From: an uncultured Verrucomicrobiales bacterium | Lineage (GTDB): Bacteria; Verrucomicrobiota; Verrucomicrobiia; Verrucomicrobiales; Akkermansiaceae | Length of the DNA: 48,406 nt | Direction of reading: 5' to 3' | Assembly (NCBI GenBank): GCA_937930235.1 | Contig: CALGLJ010000046.1 | Span: 1 to 48,406, forward strand | In this document: piece after piece, positions 15,884-24,513 of the stretch | Position numbering within the stretch: position 1 is the stretch's first letter | Layout: every line of letters starts with the position of its first letter | Program-made: the position numbers and the translations under genes | Notes under the pieces: model-generated | Databases searched by the model: none | Told to the model about the DNA's origin: nothing | Seen by the model: only the letters and a program-made list of their open reading frames with translations

Positions 15884-16869
15884 AAAATAAGGGGTCAGAT
15901 CTTTTAGAAATCGATGGCTTGTGCATCCATGTGCCTCACCGGAGTGGTTTTTTTCGGCTGAAAACTGGCGTGGTAAAACCTGTGGATGAGATCAGTTTGA
16001 AAATCCCGCCAGGGAAGACTCTCGGATTAGTGGGAGAGTCAGGTTCTGGAAAATCAGCTTTAGGGAAGGCCATTGTGCGTCTGAGTCAGCCTTCATCTGG
16101 GAAAATCTATTTCGAGGGGCGGGATATCACGCGGGTGAGAGGTCGGAAGCTCCGCGCCCTTCGTAAGAAGATTCAAATGGTTTTCCAGGATTCTAAAAGC
16201 TCACTGAATCCGAGAATGTCTGTGGGGCAATTGGTAGAAGAGCCCTTGAGACTTCAAAAAGTAGGGAGAGGTTGGCAACGACGCGCCCGAGTTGCGGAGC
16301 TTCTCGAAAGAGTGGAGCTACCAAGAAATGCGATGCGAAAATTTCCTTACGAATTTTCTGCGGGTCAGTGCCAGCGGATTGCAATTGCGCGAGCGCTCGC
16401 TCTCGATCCGAAACTCATTGTCCTTGATGGATCAGTCTCAGATCTCGATGTATCCATTCAAGCCCAAATCATGAACCTCCTGCTCGATCTGCAGGAAGAA
16501 AAAGGGATGTCCTATCTCTTCATGTCTCATGATTTTTCGGTGGTGAAGCATATGAGTGATATGGTGGCGGTGATGTATTTGGGAAAGGTCGTGGAGATGG
16601 CGCCTGCGGAGGTCATCTACCAACAGCCTCTCCATGCTTATACGAAGGCGTTCCTCTCCGGGGTGCCGAATCCAAGCCCTTTTGAGCAACAAGCTCCTAT
16701 TGCTTTACAAGGTGATGTTCCGAGTGCTTTGAACCCACCTGCGGGATGCGCCTTTGGTCACCGCGTCGGCCATGTGCGATATGAAGAAAGCCTTGGTCAG
16801 GAACTCCCTTTTGAGGAGGTGACTCCAGGGCATTGGCTGCTTAGGTGTCCTTGTTGTGGGCCGATTTAA
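15880..16869 (+). CDS. oppF: peptide ABC transporter ATP-binding protein, OppF type, degenerate Walker B
   Basis: A 329-residue ATPase. Walker A GESGSGKS at 52-59, Q-loop VFQDSKSSLNP near 101, signature FSAGQCQRIAIARAL at 159 (FSGGQ is usual in OppF), Walker B LIVLDG at 179-184 and H-loop MSHDFSVV. The catalytic glutamate that follows the Walker B aspartate (DEP in relatives) is Gly184, and the D-loop reads SVSDLDVS, so ATP hydrolysis at this site is expected to be impaired. The C-terminal extension GDVPSALNPPAGCAFGHR is OppF-like but lacks the usual HPRC cysteine. The start overlaps the oppD stop by 4 bases; its last 29 bases overlap the convergent reductase gene. Confidence 0.9.
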   Translation: MKNKGSDLLEIDGLCIHVPHRSGFFRLKTGVVKPVDEISLKIPPGKTLGLVGESGSGKSALGKAIVRLSQPSSGKIYFEGRDITRVRGRKLRALRKKIQMVFQDSKSSLNPRMSVGQLVEEPLRLQKVGRGWQRRARVAELLERVELPRNAMRKFPYEFSAGQCQRIAIARALALDPKLIVLDGSVSDLDVSIQAQIMNLLLDLQEEKGMSYLFMSHDFSVVKHMSDMVAVMYLGKVVEMAPAEVIYQQPLHAYTKAFLSGVPNPSPFEQQAPIALQGDVPSALNPPAGCAFGHRVGHVRYEESLGQELPFEEVTPGHWLLRCPCCGPI

Positions 16870-17452
16870 GGTAGGTGAGGAAGACTTCTCCGTTACCGAG
16901 TTCTTCCATTTTTGAGAGTTCATAGTGCTTGCTCGATTTCAAAAAATCCCCAGGCCTTCCGGTGAGAGTGGGGGCGGTTTTTCCACCAAATAAGGTGTGA
17001 GGAGCCCACGTGAGATTGATTTCATCGACCAGATCGTGCTGGAAGAGCTCATGCGCTAAGCTCCCACCGCCCTCGCATAACAGGGTGTTGATGGGAACGC
17101 GCTGTAACCATTCTTGGAGTGAGCAGTGATGGATCTGCGCTGGCAAATTTGGACGTTCCGGACTCTCGGTGATGATGAGGTGTCTGGGGCCTCCTGGAGT
17201 ATGAAAAAGCGGGTGCGCGGGATCAAAATTCCCATGTCGGGAGATCACACAACGCAAAGGGTCCGCTCCCGGAGTGGTGAGGGACATCTGATCTGCCTCT
17301 AGCGTGCCACGTCCTACCAAGATCGCGTCAGCTTGCTTACGGATTTCATGGAGACGTTCGAGATCGCGTTTGGACGTGAAATGGGCAGGGGAATTGCCGC
17401 GAGTGGAAATTTTTCCATCGGCAGAAAGGGCAAAGTTCAGGATGATTCGCAA
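16841..17452 (-). CDS. RibD C-terminal-type (dihydrofolate reductase superfamily) reductase
   Basis: A 203-residue stand-alone protein of the RibD_C family, NADPH-dependent reductases that include 5-amino-6-(5-phosphoribosylamino)uracil reductase of riboflavin synthesis. N-terminal LNFALSADGKIST, then ILVGRGTLEADQMSLTT, LIITESPE, and LLCEGGGSLAHELFQHDLVDEINL are the conserved blocks. There is no deaminase domain. Relatives without RibD context may reduce other pteridine- or flavin-like substrates, so riboflavin synthesis is only a possibility. Convergent 29-base overlap with oppF; divergent from glutaredoxin. Confidence 0.85.
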   Translation of the reverse strand: MRIILNFALSADGKISTRGNSPAHFTSKRDLERLHEIRKQADAILVGRGTLEADQMSLTTPGADPLRCVISRHGNFDPAHPLFHTPGGPRHLIITESPERPNLPAQIHHCSLQEWLQRVPINTLLCEGGGSLAHELFQHDLVDEINLTWAPHTLFGGKTAPTLTGRPGDFLKSSKHYELSKMEELGNGEVFLTYLKSAHNKDT

Positions 17453-17517
17453 GGAGTAGTGGGTTCGGTTGGGTCGTTGGCGGAAGCATACCCTACGAAT
17501 GTTCAGATGTTAAAGCC

Positions 17518-17546
17518 TTGAGAAATGACGAAAGGGGTCTTATTTA
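17518..17546 (+). promoter_or_regulatory. candidate sigma-70 promoter for glutaredoxin/gua genes
   Basis: TTGAGA, 17-base spacer, TATTTA. The -10 element ends six bases before ATG 17553, so transcription would begin at or very near the start codon, predicting a leaderless or nearly leaderless message. This fits the absence of a Shine-Dalgarno sequence. Confidence 0.45.
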
Positions 17547-17552
17547 TTCTCT

Positions 17553-17933
17553 ATGAGCAACCCAAAACCACAGATCACCGCTTATCTGAAAACATTCTGC
17601 GGCTGGAGCGAAGGCGTCCGTGCCATCATGCGTAAGTATGACCTCGAGTTTGAAGAGAAGGATATTATTAAAAACCCCGCTTTTCGTTGGGAAATGGAGC
17701 AAAAATTTGGCCAGCCCCTTTCTCCTTGTGTGGAGGTCGAGGGTGAGCTTCTCCCGGATGTGAGTGGCGAAGAAGTCGAGGCGTTCCTCGTAAAACAAGG
17801 ACTTGTGATCGAGAGTGACGTCGAACCGGATGCGGCCATCGATTCTTCATGCTCCCCTGAGCAGCATGAAAAACAGGCTCTCGCCGACGCTGCCGCCAAA
17901 GGAGAACCTGGAAAAATCGTCTTTCTCGATTAA
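17553..17933 (+). CDS. monothiol glutaredoxin-like protein with C-terminal tail
   Basis: Thioredoxin-fold protein of 126 residues. The glutaredoxin domain covers about residues 6-85, with active site FCGWS (Cys16), so only one active-site cysteine, as in the CGFS monothiol class that handles Fe-S clusters or glutathionylated proteins. PLSPCVEVEGELLPDVSGEEVEAFL supplies the cis-Pro and glutathione-binding region. A 40-residue acidic tail with SSCSPEQHEKQALADAAAKGEPGKIVFLD follows; I do not recognise it. The gene lies 39 bases upstream of guaB and probably shares its transcript. Confidence 0.85.
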   Translation: MSNPKPQITAYLKTFCGWSEGVRAIMRKYDLEFEEKDIIKNPAFRWEMEQKFGQPLSPCVEVEGELLPDVSGEEVEAFLVKQGLVIESDVEPDAAIDSSCSPEQHEKQALADAAAKGEPGKIVFLD

Positions 17934-17972
17934 GACGCTTGCTTTCGAGGGGGCGATTCTATTGATTCGTCC

Positions 17973-19427
17973 ATGGCGGAACCATCACTGGCCCTTTCTT
18001 TCGATGACGTCCTTCTGACGCCAGGCCTCAGCGAGCATCTTCCTTCGGATTCTGATATCCGAACACATCTCACAGGGGAAATTCCTCTGAACATCCCCGT
18101 GGTCTCAGCGGCTATGGATACCGTTTCCGAGCCAGAGCTGGCCATGGCGCTGGCTCGTGAGGGTGGGATTGCAGTCATTCATCGCGCATGTCCGATCGAT
18201 GAACAGGCGGCTATGGTCAATAAGGTGAAGCGTTCGGAAAACGCCGTCATTTTAAATCCCCTGACTGTATCCCGGAAGCACACGGTCGGGCAGGTGCGCG
18301 AGATTATGGAGCGCGAGGGATTTGCTGGTTTCCCCGTGGTGGATACCGAGCAAAAGCTGGAAGGGATGGTGACTGGACGCGATCTCCGTTATATTCCGAA
18401 TGACGAGACTCTCGTGGAAGATGTCATGACTCCTTTTGAGCGTCTCATCACGGCAAATGCCGATATGAATCAGCGTCAAGCCCGGGAAATTCTTTACAAA
18501 AATCGCATCGAAAAACTTCCCCTGATCAATGCGGATGGCACCCTCGCAGGTCTGATCACCGGAGCGGATATTGAGAAACGCATCACCTTTACTGATGCGG
18601 CGAAGGATCCCAATGGCCAGCTCCGTTGTGGGGCTGCGATTGGGCCTGGGCCAGATTTTCACGACCGAGCCCAAGCTCTCATTGAGGCTGGAGCCGACGC
18701 GATTTTCATCGATGCTGCGACAGGGCATACCTCCCGGGTGATCGAGGTCATTGAAAAGCTGTGCGAACTGAGTGAAGTCCCGGTAGTCGCTGGCAACGTC
18801 GTCACCGGAGCAGGCGCTCTTGCGCTTTGTAAAGCTGGCGCGAGTGCCATAAAAGTCGGGGTAGGGCCGGGATCGATCTGTACCACTCGTGTGATTTCTG
18901 GAGTGGGCATGGCCCAGTTTTCCGCAGTCCAAAACGTGGCAGATGTCTGTCACGAAAACGGGGTGCAAGTCATTGCCGATGGAGGCATTCGTTATTCGGG
19001 TGATATCACCAAGGCGCTTGCGGCTGGGGCGGATCTCGTCATGCTCGGCTCACTTTTAGCGGGCACTCGTGAGTCTCCGGGGCAGACTGTCAATCATCAG
19101 GGACGCCGCTTTAAGACATATCGCGGTATGGGATCGATCGGAGCCATGCGAAAAGGGGCGGGAGACCGCTATGGGCAGAATTCCAGTGGGAAACTGGTGG
19201 CCGAAGGGGTGGAAGGTCGTGTTCCTTATAAAGGAGCCCTCGCAGATGTCGTATTTCAACTGATGGGAGGGCTTCGTTCAGGAATGGGATATGTAGGTGC
19301 TCAGAGCATCAAAGAGCTTCAGGAAAAAGCTGAATTCGTTCGCATTACCCCCGGTGGGTTACGCGAGAGTCATGCTCATGATGTCACCATCACGGAAGAG
19401 CCCACCAATTATCAGCCGGTGAGCTAA
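17973..19427 (+). CDS. guaB: IMP dehydrogenase
   Basis: NAD-dependent oxidation of IMP to XMP, the first committed step to GMP. The 484 residues have the usual plan: TIM barrel, two CBS domains inserted at roughly 90-205, and return to the barrel. Visible motifs are [32 protein letters not shown] with catalytic Cys near 303, [19 protein letters not shown] and the mobile-flap segment [18 protein letters not shown]. All key residues appear intact. guaA starts 25 bases after its stop, giving a guaBA operon. Confidence 0.97.
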   Translation: MAEPSLALSFDDVLLTPGLSEHLPSDSDIRTHLTGEIPLNIPVVSAAMDTVSEPELAMALAREGGIAVIHRACPIDEQAAMVNKVKRSENAVILNPLTVSRKHTVGQVREIMEREGFAGFPVVDTEQKLEGMVTGRDLRYIPNDETLVEDVMTPFERLITANADMNQRQAREILYKNRIEKLPLINADGTLAGLITGADIEKRITFTDAAKDPNGQLRCGAAIGPGPDFHDRAQALIEAGADAIFIDAATGHTSRVIEVIEKLCELSEVPVVAGNVVTGAGALALCKAGASAIKVGVGPGSICTTRVISGVGMAQFSAVQNVADVCHENGVQVIADGGIRYSGDITKALAAGADLVMLGSLLAGTRESPGQTVNHQGRRFKTYRGMGSIGAMRKGAGDRYGQNSSGKLVAEGVEGRVPYKGALADVVFQLMGGLRSGMGYVGAQSIKELQEKAEFVRITPGGLRESHAHDVTITEEPTNYQPVS

Positions 19428-19452
19428 ATCATCCATTTACTTTTATCCTCTC

Positions 19453-20976
19453 ATGCAAGAGACACATCACGTCGCCGTTCTTGATTTCGGCTCTCAGTAT
19501 ACTCAACTCATTGTGCGCCGAGTGCGTGAATTGGGCTTTTATGCCAAACTCTACTCCCCGGAAGACATTTCAGAAATTGGACATCCCGGAGCGGTGATCC
19601 TTTCAGGTGGACCCAGAAGCACCAGTGAGCCGGATGCTCCGGATATCGATTTTGAAACGCTCAAATCCTTTGGCGTTCCTGTCCTAGGAGTGTGCTACGG
19701 GATGCAATTACTGAACATTAAGTTCGGAGGAAGCGTGAAGGCCTCGAATCAACGCGAGTATGGCCCCGCGATGCTCAAGCCGACCTCTCACGCAGATCTC
19801 TATGAGGGGATTTCGGCCGAGTCACAAGTCTGGATGAGTCATTCAGATACCGTGCAAGATCTTCACGAGCAGGCGGAAGTGATTGCTGAGAACCAACACG
19901 GGACTCCGGTGAGTCTGAAATGGCCGGGAAATTTCTATGGTATCCAGTTTCATCCCGAAGTGACGCATAGCCATGAAGGTCTGCGTATTTTGCATAATTT
20001 CCTCCTACAGGCAAAAGAGCTTCAGCCTTTCCATATCGAGGATTTCAAACGTGAAATGATCGAGGGAATTCGTGAGCGAGTAGGAGACCGGCAAGTCGTT
20101 TGCGGGGTGAGTGGGGGAGTGGATAGCACCGTCCTGGCGGTTCTCCTCAAGGAAGCGGGGGTGAAAATGCGGGCCATCTTTGTGGACAATGGCCTCTTGC
20201 GAAAAGACGAAACTCAGGAGGTTCAGAATAACTTCCATCGCATGGGAGTGGCGATCGAGACCGTCGATGCGTCCGACGAATTTCTCAGTGCCCTTGCGGG
20301 GAAAGATGATCCTGAAGAAAAGCGGAAAATCATTGGAAATCTTTTCATCAAAGTATTCTGGGACTCTGTCGGAGATGCCGAGATGTTGGCGCAAGGCACT
20401 CTCTACCCTGATGTGATCGAGAGCGCTTCCAATGCGAAATCAAAGGCCTCCGTCATTAAGACTCACCACAATCGAGTCGCAAAAATTCTTGAATTGCAGG
20501 AAGAAGGAAAAGTCCTCGAGCCTCTCGCCGAACTCTTCAAAGACGAAGTGCGTGAGCTGGGAGCCTCTCTCGGGATCGCTCCCGATATTCTCGGACGTCA
20601 TCCTTTCCCTGGCCCCGGTCTCGCCGTCCGCTGCCCCGGTGCGCTTGATAAGAAACGTCTCGATATCATTCGCGAATGTGATGCCATCTTTATTGGTAAA
20701 CTCAAAGAGTATGGATGGTATGATAAGGTCTGGCAGGCCTATGCTGGCCTCATTCCGGTGAAAACAGTCGGGGTAAAAGGGGATGAACGGAGCTACGAGT
20801 GGGCCACGAATCTACGCGCAGTCATCAGTGAAGATGCCATGACCGCGGAGTGGGTCGATTTACCCGCTCAGCTTCTGAGGGAAACGAGTCAGGATATTCT
20901 CAATCAAGTCACCGGCATCAACCGTGTTCTCTATGATATCTCGACCAAGCCCCCAGCAAGTATCGAATGGGAGTAA
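19453..20976 (+). CDS. guaA: GMP synthase (glutamine-hydrolysing)
   Basis: Converts XMP to GMP using glutamine and ATP. 507 residues: class I glutamine amidotransferase domain with GVCYGMQLL (nucleophile Cys near 80) and FHPEVTHS (His/Glu near 166-168), ATP-pyrophosphatase domain with the P-loop GVSGGVDST near 218, and the C-terminal dimerisation domain ending ISTKPPASIEWE as expected. It follows guaB by 25 bases with no Shine-Dalgarno sequence. Intact. Confidence 0.97.
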   Translation: MQETHHVAVLDFGSQYTQLIVRRVRELGFYAKLYSPEDISEIGHPGAVILSGGPRSTSEPDAPDIDFETLKSFGVPVLGVCYGMQLLNIKFGGSVKASNQREYGPAMLKPTSHADLYEGISAESQVWMSHSDTVQDLHEQAEVIAENQHGTPVSLKWPGNFYGIQFHPEVTHSHEGLRILHNFLLQAKELQPFHIEDFKREMIEGIRERVGDRQVVCGVSGGVDSTVLAVLLKEAGVKMRAIFVDNGLLRKDETQEVQNNFHRMGVAIETVDASDEFLSALAGKDDPEEKRKIIGNLFIKVFWDSVGDAEMLAQGTLYPDVIESASNAKSKASVIKTHHNRVAKILELQEEGKVLEPLAELFKDEVRELGASLGIAPDILGRHPFPGPGLAVRCPGALDKKRLDIIRECDAIFIGKLKEYGWYDKVWQAYAGLIPVKTVGVKGDERSYEWATNLRAVISEDAMTAEWVDLPAQLLRETSQDILNQVTGINRVLYDISTKPPASIEWE

Positions 20977-21071
20977 GCAAGAGGCGGCATGAGCAGGGCG
21001 GTGTTTCCTTTTTCCATGTTTCCCTTTAGCGAATGGCTTGCGCCTGAGAAATTTTCCAGTATTTCCAAGTG

Positions 21072-21911
21072 ATGTGGGTTTGGTCGAAACTATCAGGTTC
21101 TCAGTGGACTGACGCTTGGGAAGAGCGCTTTTACGGAAATCCCAATTCGGTGATTTCCGAAATCAAGGGCGGCAAGACGGTACGGGTAGAGGTCTACTGC
21201 AAAGGTGAAAAAGAAGCGGTGGCGATCCAGACGCAATTTGGTGGATCAGTGCGGGAGCTCAAATCTCAGAATTGGGCTAAGCTCTCGGCTCCGAAAGCAG
21301 AACCAATTCTGATCCGAGATCAGCTCGTCATCACTCAGCTCGAAACGAAGAAAGAACTGGCTGAACTTCAGAAAAAATATCCCGACCGTCATCTCATCAG
21401 CATCCCAGCAGAGATGGCATTTGGCACGGGAGATCATCCCACGACCTCGACCTGTCTTCGCTTTCTCACAGACGCGGCACATGAGAAAAAAGACGATTGG
21501 AGCTGTCTCGATCTTGGAACTGGAAGCGGCGTTCTCGCGATCGCAGCCAAGCTGCTGCGTGCGGGAGAGGTCCGCGCTTTTGATTATGACCCCAAGGCGG
21601 TCGAAGTCGCGCTAGCAAACACCAAGCGGAATAAGGTTTCGGGCATTGAGACCTTTGAAGCAGATGTCTTCACTTGGAAAAATCGTAAAAAGTTCGATGT
21701 GTTGACCGCGAATCTCTTTTCCACGGTTCTTGTGGAAGCCTTACCGCTCATGGCTCAGTGGATCAAAAAAGACGGTCGTCTGATCATTTCAGGGATTCTT
21801 TTTGAACAATGGCCTGAAGTTTTAGCCCAGGCAAAAAAGTGCAACTTTCTCCCCTTGGAGCATCGCAAAAAAGGAAAATGGGTCACAGCCACCTTCGATG
21901 TCGCGAAATAA
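21072..21911 (+). CDS. prmA: ribosomal protein L11 methyltransferase-like protein
   Basis: SAM-dependent methyltransferase of 279 residues. A poorly conserved N-terminal domain (1-110) precedes AFGTGDHPTTSTCLRFL, the PrmA signature, then motif I LDLGTGSGVLAIAA, the acidic FDYDPKAVEVA and NLFSTVLVEALP. PrmA trimethylates ribosomal protein L11. In PrmA the post-I motif usually reads NI(L/I)A; here it is ANLFS, so a diverged PrmA or related protein methyltransferase is possible. The track starts at GTG 21069; the adjacent ATG 21072 is equally good and chosen here. Confidence 0.85.
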   Translation: MWVWSKLSGSQWTDAWEERFYGNPNSVISEIKGGKTVRVEVYCKGEKEAVAIQTQFGGSVRELKSQNWAKLSAPKAEPILIRDQLVITQLETKKELAELQKKYPDRHLISIPAEMAFGTGDHPTTSTCLRFLTDAAHEKKDDWSCLDLGTGSGVLAIAAKLLRAGEVRAFDYDPKAVEVALANTKRNKVSGIETFEADVFTWKNRKKFDVLTANLFSTVLVEALPLMAQWIKKDGRLIISGILFEQWPEVLAQAKKCNFLPLEHRKKGKWVTATFDVAK

Positions 21912-22036
21912 GCGGGAATTCACTTGCATGGAAAGCCTTCGGCGTTCAGAAAAATGCCGCTCCCCGGGGAGAAACGGCTTAGTCGCCCTATGATTGTTTT
22001 CGCTCCGGTTCGAGAGCAAAGCATTTACTCAATATC

Positions 22037-23209
22037 ATGGACGCTATCTCAAGCCGCATCAATGCTGTCAGTCCTTCACTGACCCTCTCTGTTACTAACA
22101 ACGCCAAGGCCATGCGTGCTGCAGGCGAAGAAGTTTACGGTCTCGCCGGAGGTGAGCCCGATTGTGATACTCCCGATTTCATTAAACAGGCTGCCTACAC
22201 GGCCATTCAGGAAGGTAAGACGAAATACACTCCTGCTGCCGGTATTCCCGAACTGCGCGAAGCGCTTTCGACAAAATTCGCTTCTGATAATGGACTCGGT
22301 TACGAGCCAAACCAAATCTGCGTCACCAGTGGAGCCAAGCAAGCTTGCTTTAATGCCATTCTTGCGACCGTTGAAGAGGGAGACGAGGTCATTATTCCTG
22401 CTCCTTTCTGGGTCAGTTACCCCGAGATGGTAAAAATGGCCGGAGGTGTTCCCGTCATTGTTGAGACAAAGGAGTCCAACAGATGGAAGATCACTCCTGA
22501 AGAATTCGAGGACGCCATGACCGCGAAGACGAAGATGATTATCATCAACACTCCCGGTAATCCCACGGGTTCCATCTATAGTAAGGAAGAGCTGCAAGCG
22601 ATCGTCGAAGTGGCATCTTATGAGGACATCATGATCCTTTCTGATGAAATTTATGAGCACCTCATCTATGGAGAGTCTAAGCACGTGAGCGTGGCCTCCG
22701 TGAGCGATGATGCTTACAATCTGACGATCACCGTCAATGGCTTCTCCAAGTCTCACTCCATGACAGGATGGCGCGTAGGTTATACGGCTGCTCCTCCTGC
22801 CCTAGCCGAGGCCTTATCTAAGATCCAAGGCCACACCTCATCCAATGCCACTTCTTTTGCTCAATATGGAGCGCTGGCGGCGCTGAAAGACCCGGCTTCC
22901 AAGGATTTTGTGGAGAACCTCCGGGGCGAATATGATGTGCGGAGACAATTCTTACTAGGACGCCTCAAAGCGATCCCTAACGTCAGCGTCGTGGAACCAC
23001 ATGGCGCATTCTATTTCTTTGTCAACTGCACCGAGATGGGCATCAAATCAGTCAATCTGTGCGATAAACTCCTCACTCGATATAAAGTCGTCGCCGTCCC
23101 AGGTATCGCCTTTGGTCATGACATGGGTCTCCGCCTAAGTTACTGCACCACCCTGGACGTGCTCAATGAGGGAATCACTCGCTTCGAGGAATTCTGTCGT
23201 TCTCATTGA
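22037..23209 (+). CDS. class I/II pyridoxal-phosphate aminotransferase (aspartate aminotransferase-like)
   Basis: 390-residue fold-type I aminotransferase of subgroup I-gamma. LAGGEPDCDTPDFIKQAA near the N-terminus, TSGAKQACFNAI (cofactor phosphate), NTPGNPTGSIYS (Asn binding PLP), SDEIYEHLIY (Asp/Tyr), NGFSKSHSMTGWRVGY with the PLP lysine, and a C-terminal Arg in GLRLSY (substrate carboxylate). It probably makes aspartate from oxaloacetate and glutamate, though relatives act on other amino or keto acids. Transcription likely stops at the hairpin just downstream. Confidence 0.92.
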   Translation: MDAISSRINAVSPSLTLSVTNNAKAMRAAGEEVYGLAGGEPDCDTPDFIKQAAYTAIQEGKTKYTPAAGIPELREALSTKFASDNGLGYEPNQICVTSGAKQACFNAILATVEEGDEVIIPAPFWVSYPEMVKMAGGVPVIVETKESNRWKITPEEFEDAMTAKTKMIIINTPGNPTGSIYSKEELQAIVEVASYEDIMILSDEIYEHLIYGESKHVSVASVSDDAYNLTITVNGFSKSHSMTGWRVGYTAAPPALAEALSKIQGHTSSNATSFAQYGALAALKDPASKDFVENLRGEYDVRRQFLLGRLKAIPNVSVVEPHGAFYFFVNCTEMGIKSVNLCDKLLTRYKVVAVPGIAFGHDMGLRLSYCTTLDVLNEGITRFEEFCRSH

Positions 23210-23277
23210 TTTCCCGATTCATTCAAATTGTTCCTTGCCCCTCGATCTGATCATCAGCTCCTGGGGAGGGAAGGCAG

Positions 23278-23311
23278 GGGGATTACTCATCGGTAGTAAT
23301 CCCCATTTTTT
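23278..23311 (+). terminator. Rho-independent terminator after aminotransferase, inside 3' end of CNNM-type gene
   Basis: Perfect 10-bp stem GGGGATTACT/AGTAATCCCC (23278-23287 and 23295-23304) followed by ATTTTTT on the plus strand. The stem contains the TAA stop and last codons of the convergent gene, so those bases serve both as coding sequence and as a terminator. Confidence 0.7.
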
Positions 23312-24344
23312 GGGCACGTTTTTTCCAAAGATCTCGCGCGAGTTGCTGCATATCTTCGGTGCTGTCGACTTCATCGACAATTTCAGCGCCAAGAATTGTC
23401 TCGATCACGTCCTCAAGGGTGATGATTCCCGAAAAGGAGCCGAACTCATCCACCGTCATCATGATATGAGTTCGCTCGGCGATCATCTCGTTGAAAAGAT
23501 CAGACAAATTTTTGAAATCCGGCACTGCAGCCAGCGGTCGGCGCAGTTGACTCAAGGTTAAGCTTTCCTGCCCGAGGGCGTGGGCTTTCAGAATTTCAAG
23601 ACGGAGGACGAAGCCATTCGTGTCATCGACCGATTCCTTAAAGATCGGAATACGTGAAAAGGGACTATCGGTATTATTTTTCAGATAGTCGGCCACGGTC
23701 GAACTCTCGTCTAAAGAAAAGACCACCGTGCGAGGGGTCGCCGCGTGTTTCGCTACCGAATCACGGAGATTAAAGAGGTTTTTAACGATTCTCCCTTCCG
23801 CTTTCTCAATACTGCCTTCCTTCTCCCCAATGTCAGCCATAGCGATGAATTCTGCCCGGCTGAACGCTCCCTTTTTCTGCCCGTGGGAGATACTGCTCGT
23901 GATCATATTGGTCAACCAGATGAAGGGCTTCATCGTGAACGTGAGACCTGCAAGCATCGCCCCGATCATCGGCGCAAGTCGTTTCCAGAACACCGCGCCC
24001 AATGTCTTGGGAATGATTTCAGAGAGAATCAGGATGAGCAGTGTCAGGATGGCGGAGATGACCCCTGTAGTAAGTGGCGCATCGCCATAAATTTTCGCCG
24101 CCTGTGCTCCCACTCCAGCGGCTCCTACCGTGTGAGCCACCGTATTGAGAATCAAGATCGCCGAGAGAGGGCGATTGATATCGCTAATTAATTTCTCCCA
24201 AGTCCCTGCACTGCGAGGTCTCGTCTGGCGTAAGGTTTCCAAATAGGTGCGGCGGACACTCAATAGCACGGCCTCAGAAATAGAACACACGAAGGAGAAA
24301 ATGAGAGCGATGAGTAGGTAGACGGTAAGAAGAGCAAATTCCAC
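23283..24344 (-). CDS. CNNM/DUF21 and CBS domain membrane protein (CorB/HlyC-like)
   Basis: 353 residues. The N-terminal CNNM (DUF21) domain has about four hydrophobic helices (LLTVYLLIALIFSFVCSISEAVLLSVR, then LILILSEIIPKTLGAVFWKRLAP) and is followed by a CBS pair at about 190-335 (FSLDESSTVADYLK, IMMTVDEFGSFSGIITLEDVIETILG). This family contains Mg2+/Co2+ transport proteins such as CorB and eukaryotic CNNM. The C-terminal CorC_HlyC domain often present is missing: the protein stops about 20 residues after the CBS pair. The start is GTG 24344. Confidence 0.88.
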   Translation of the reverse strand: MEFALLTVYLLIALIFSFVCSISEAVLLSVRRTYLETLRQTRPRSAGTWEKLISDINRPLSAILILNTVAHTVGAAGVGAQAAKIYGDAPLTTGVISAILTLLILILSEIIPKTLGAVFWKRLAPMIGAMLAGLTFTMKPFIWLTNMITSSISHGQKKGAFSRAEFIAMADIGEKEGSIEKAEGRIVKNLFNLRDSVAKHAATPRTVVFSLDESSTVADYLKNNTDSPFSRIPIFKESVDDTNGFVLRLEILKAHALGQESLTLSQLRRPLAAVPDFKNLSDLFNEMIAERTHIMMTVDEFGSFSGIITLEDVIETILGAEIVDEVDSTEDMQQLARDLWKKRAQKMGITTDE

Positions 24345-24513
24345 TACAGAGCAATGAAAACGAAACTCACGAAAACGAAAGCCAAAAGAAATGACAGAGA
24401 CTAGGCTGAGGAGATTTTTTCATTATGAATGCTAGTTTTTTAACTAGGCCAAACGGTGAAATACCTCCATCTTGTCCGTGGCTTTGTTCGATACGATTTC
24501 TCATTCGTAGCTT

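Noticed and set aside
18252-18968. 238-aa minus-strand ORF
   Set aside because: Shadow inside guaB; no family pattern.
22076-22756. 226-aa minus-strand ORF
   Set aside because: Antisense to the aminotransferase.
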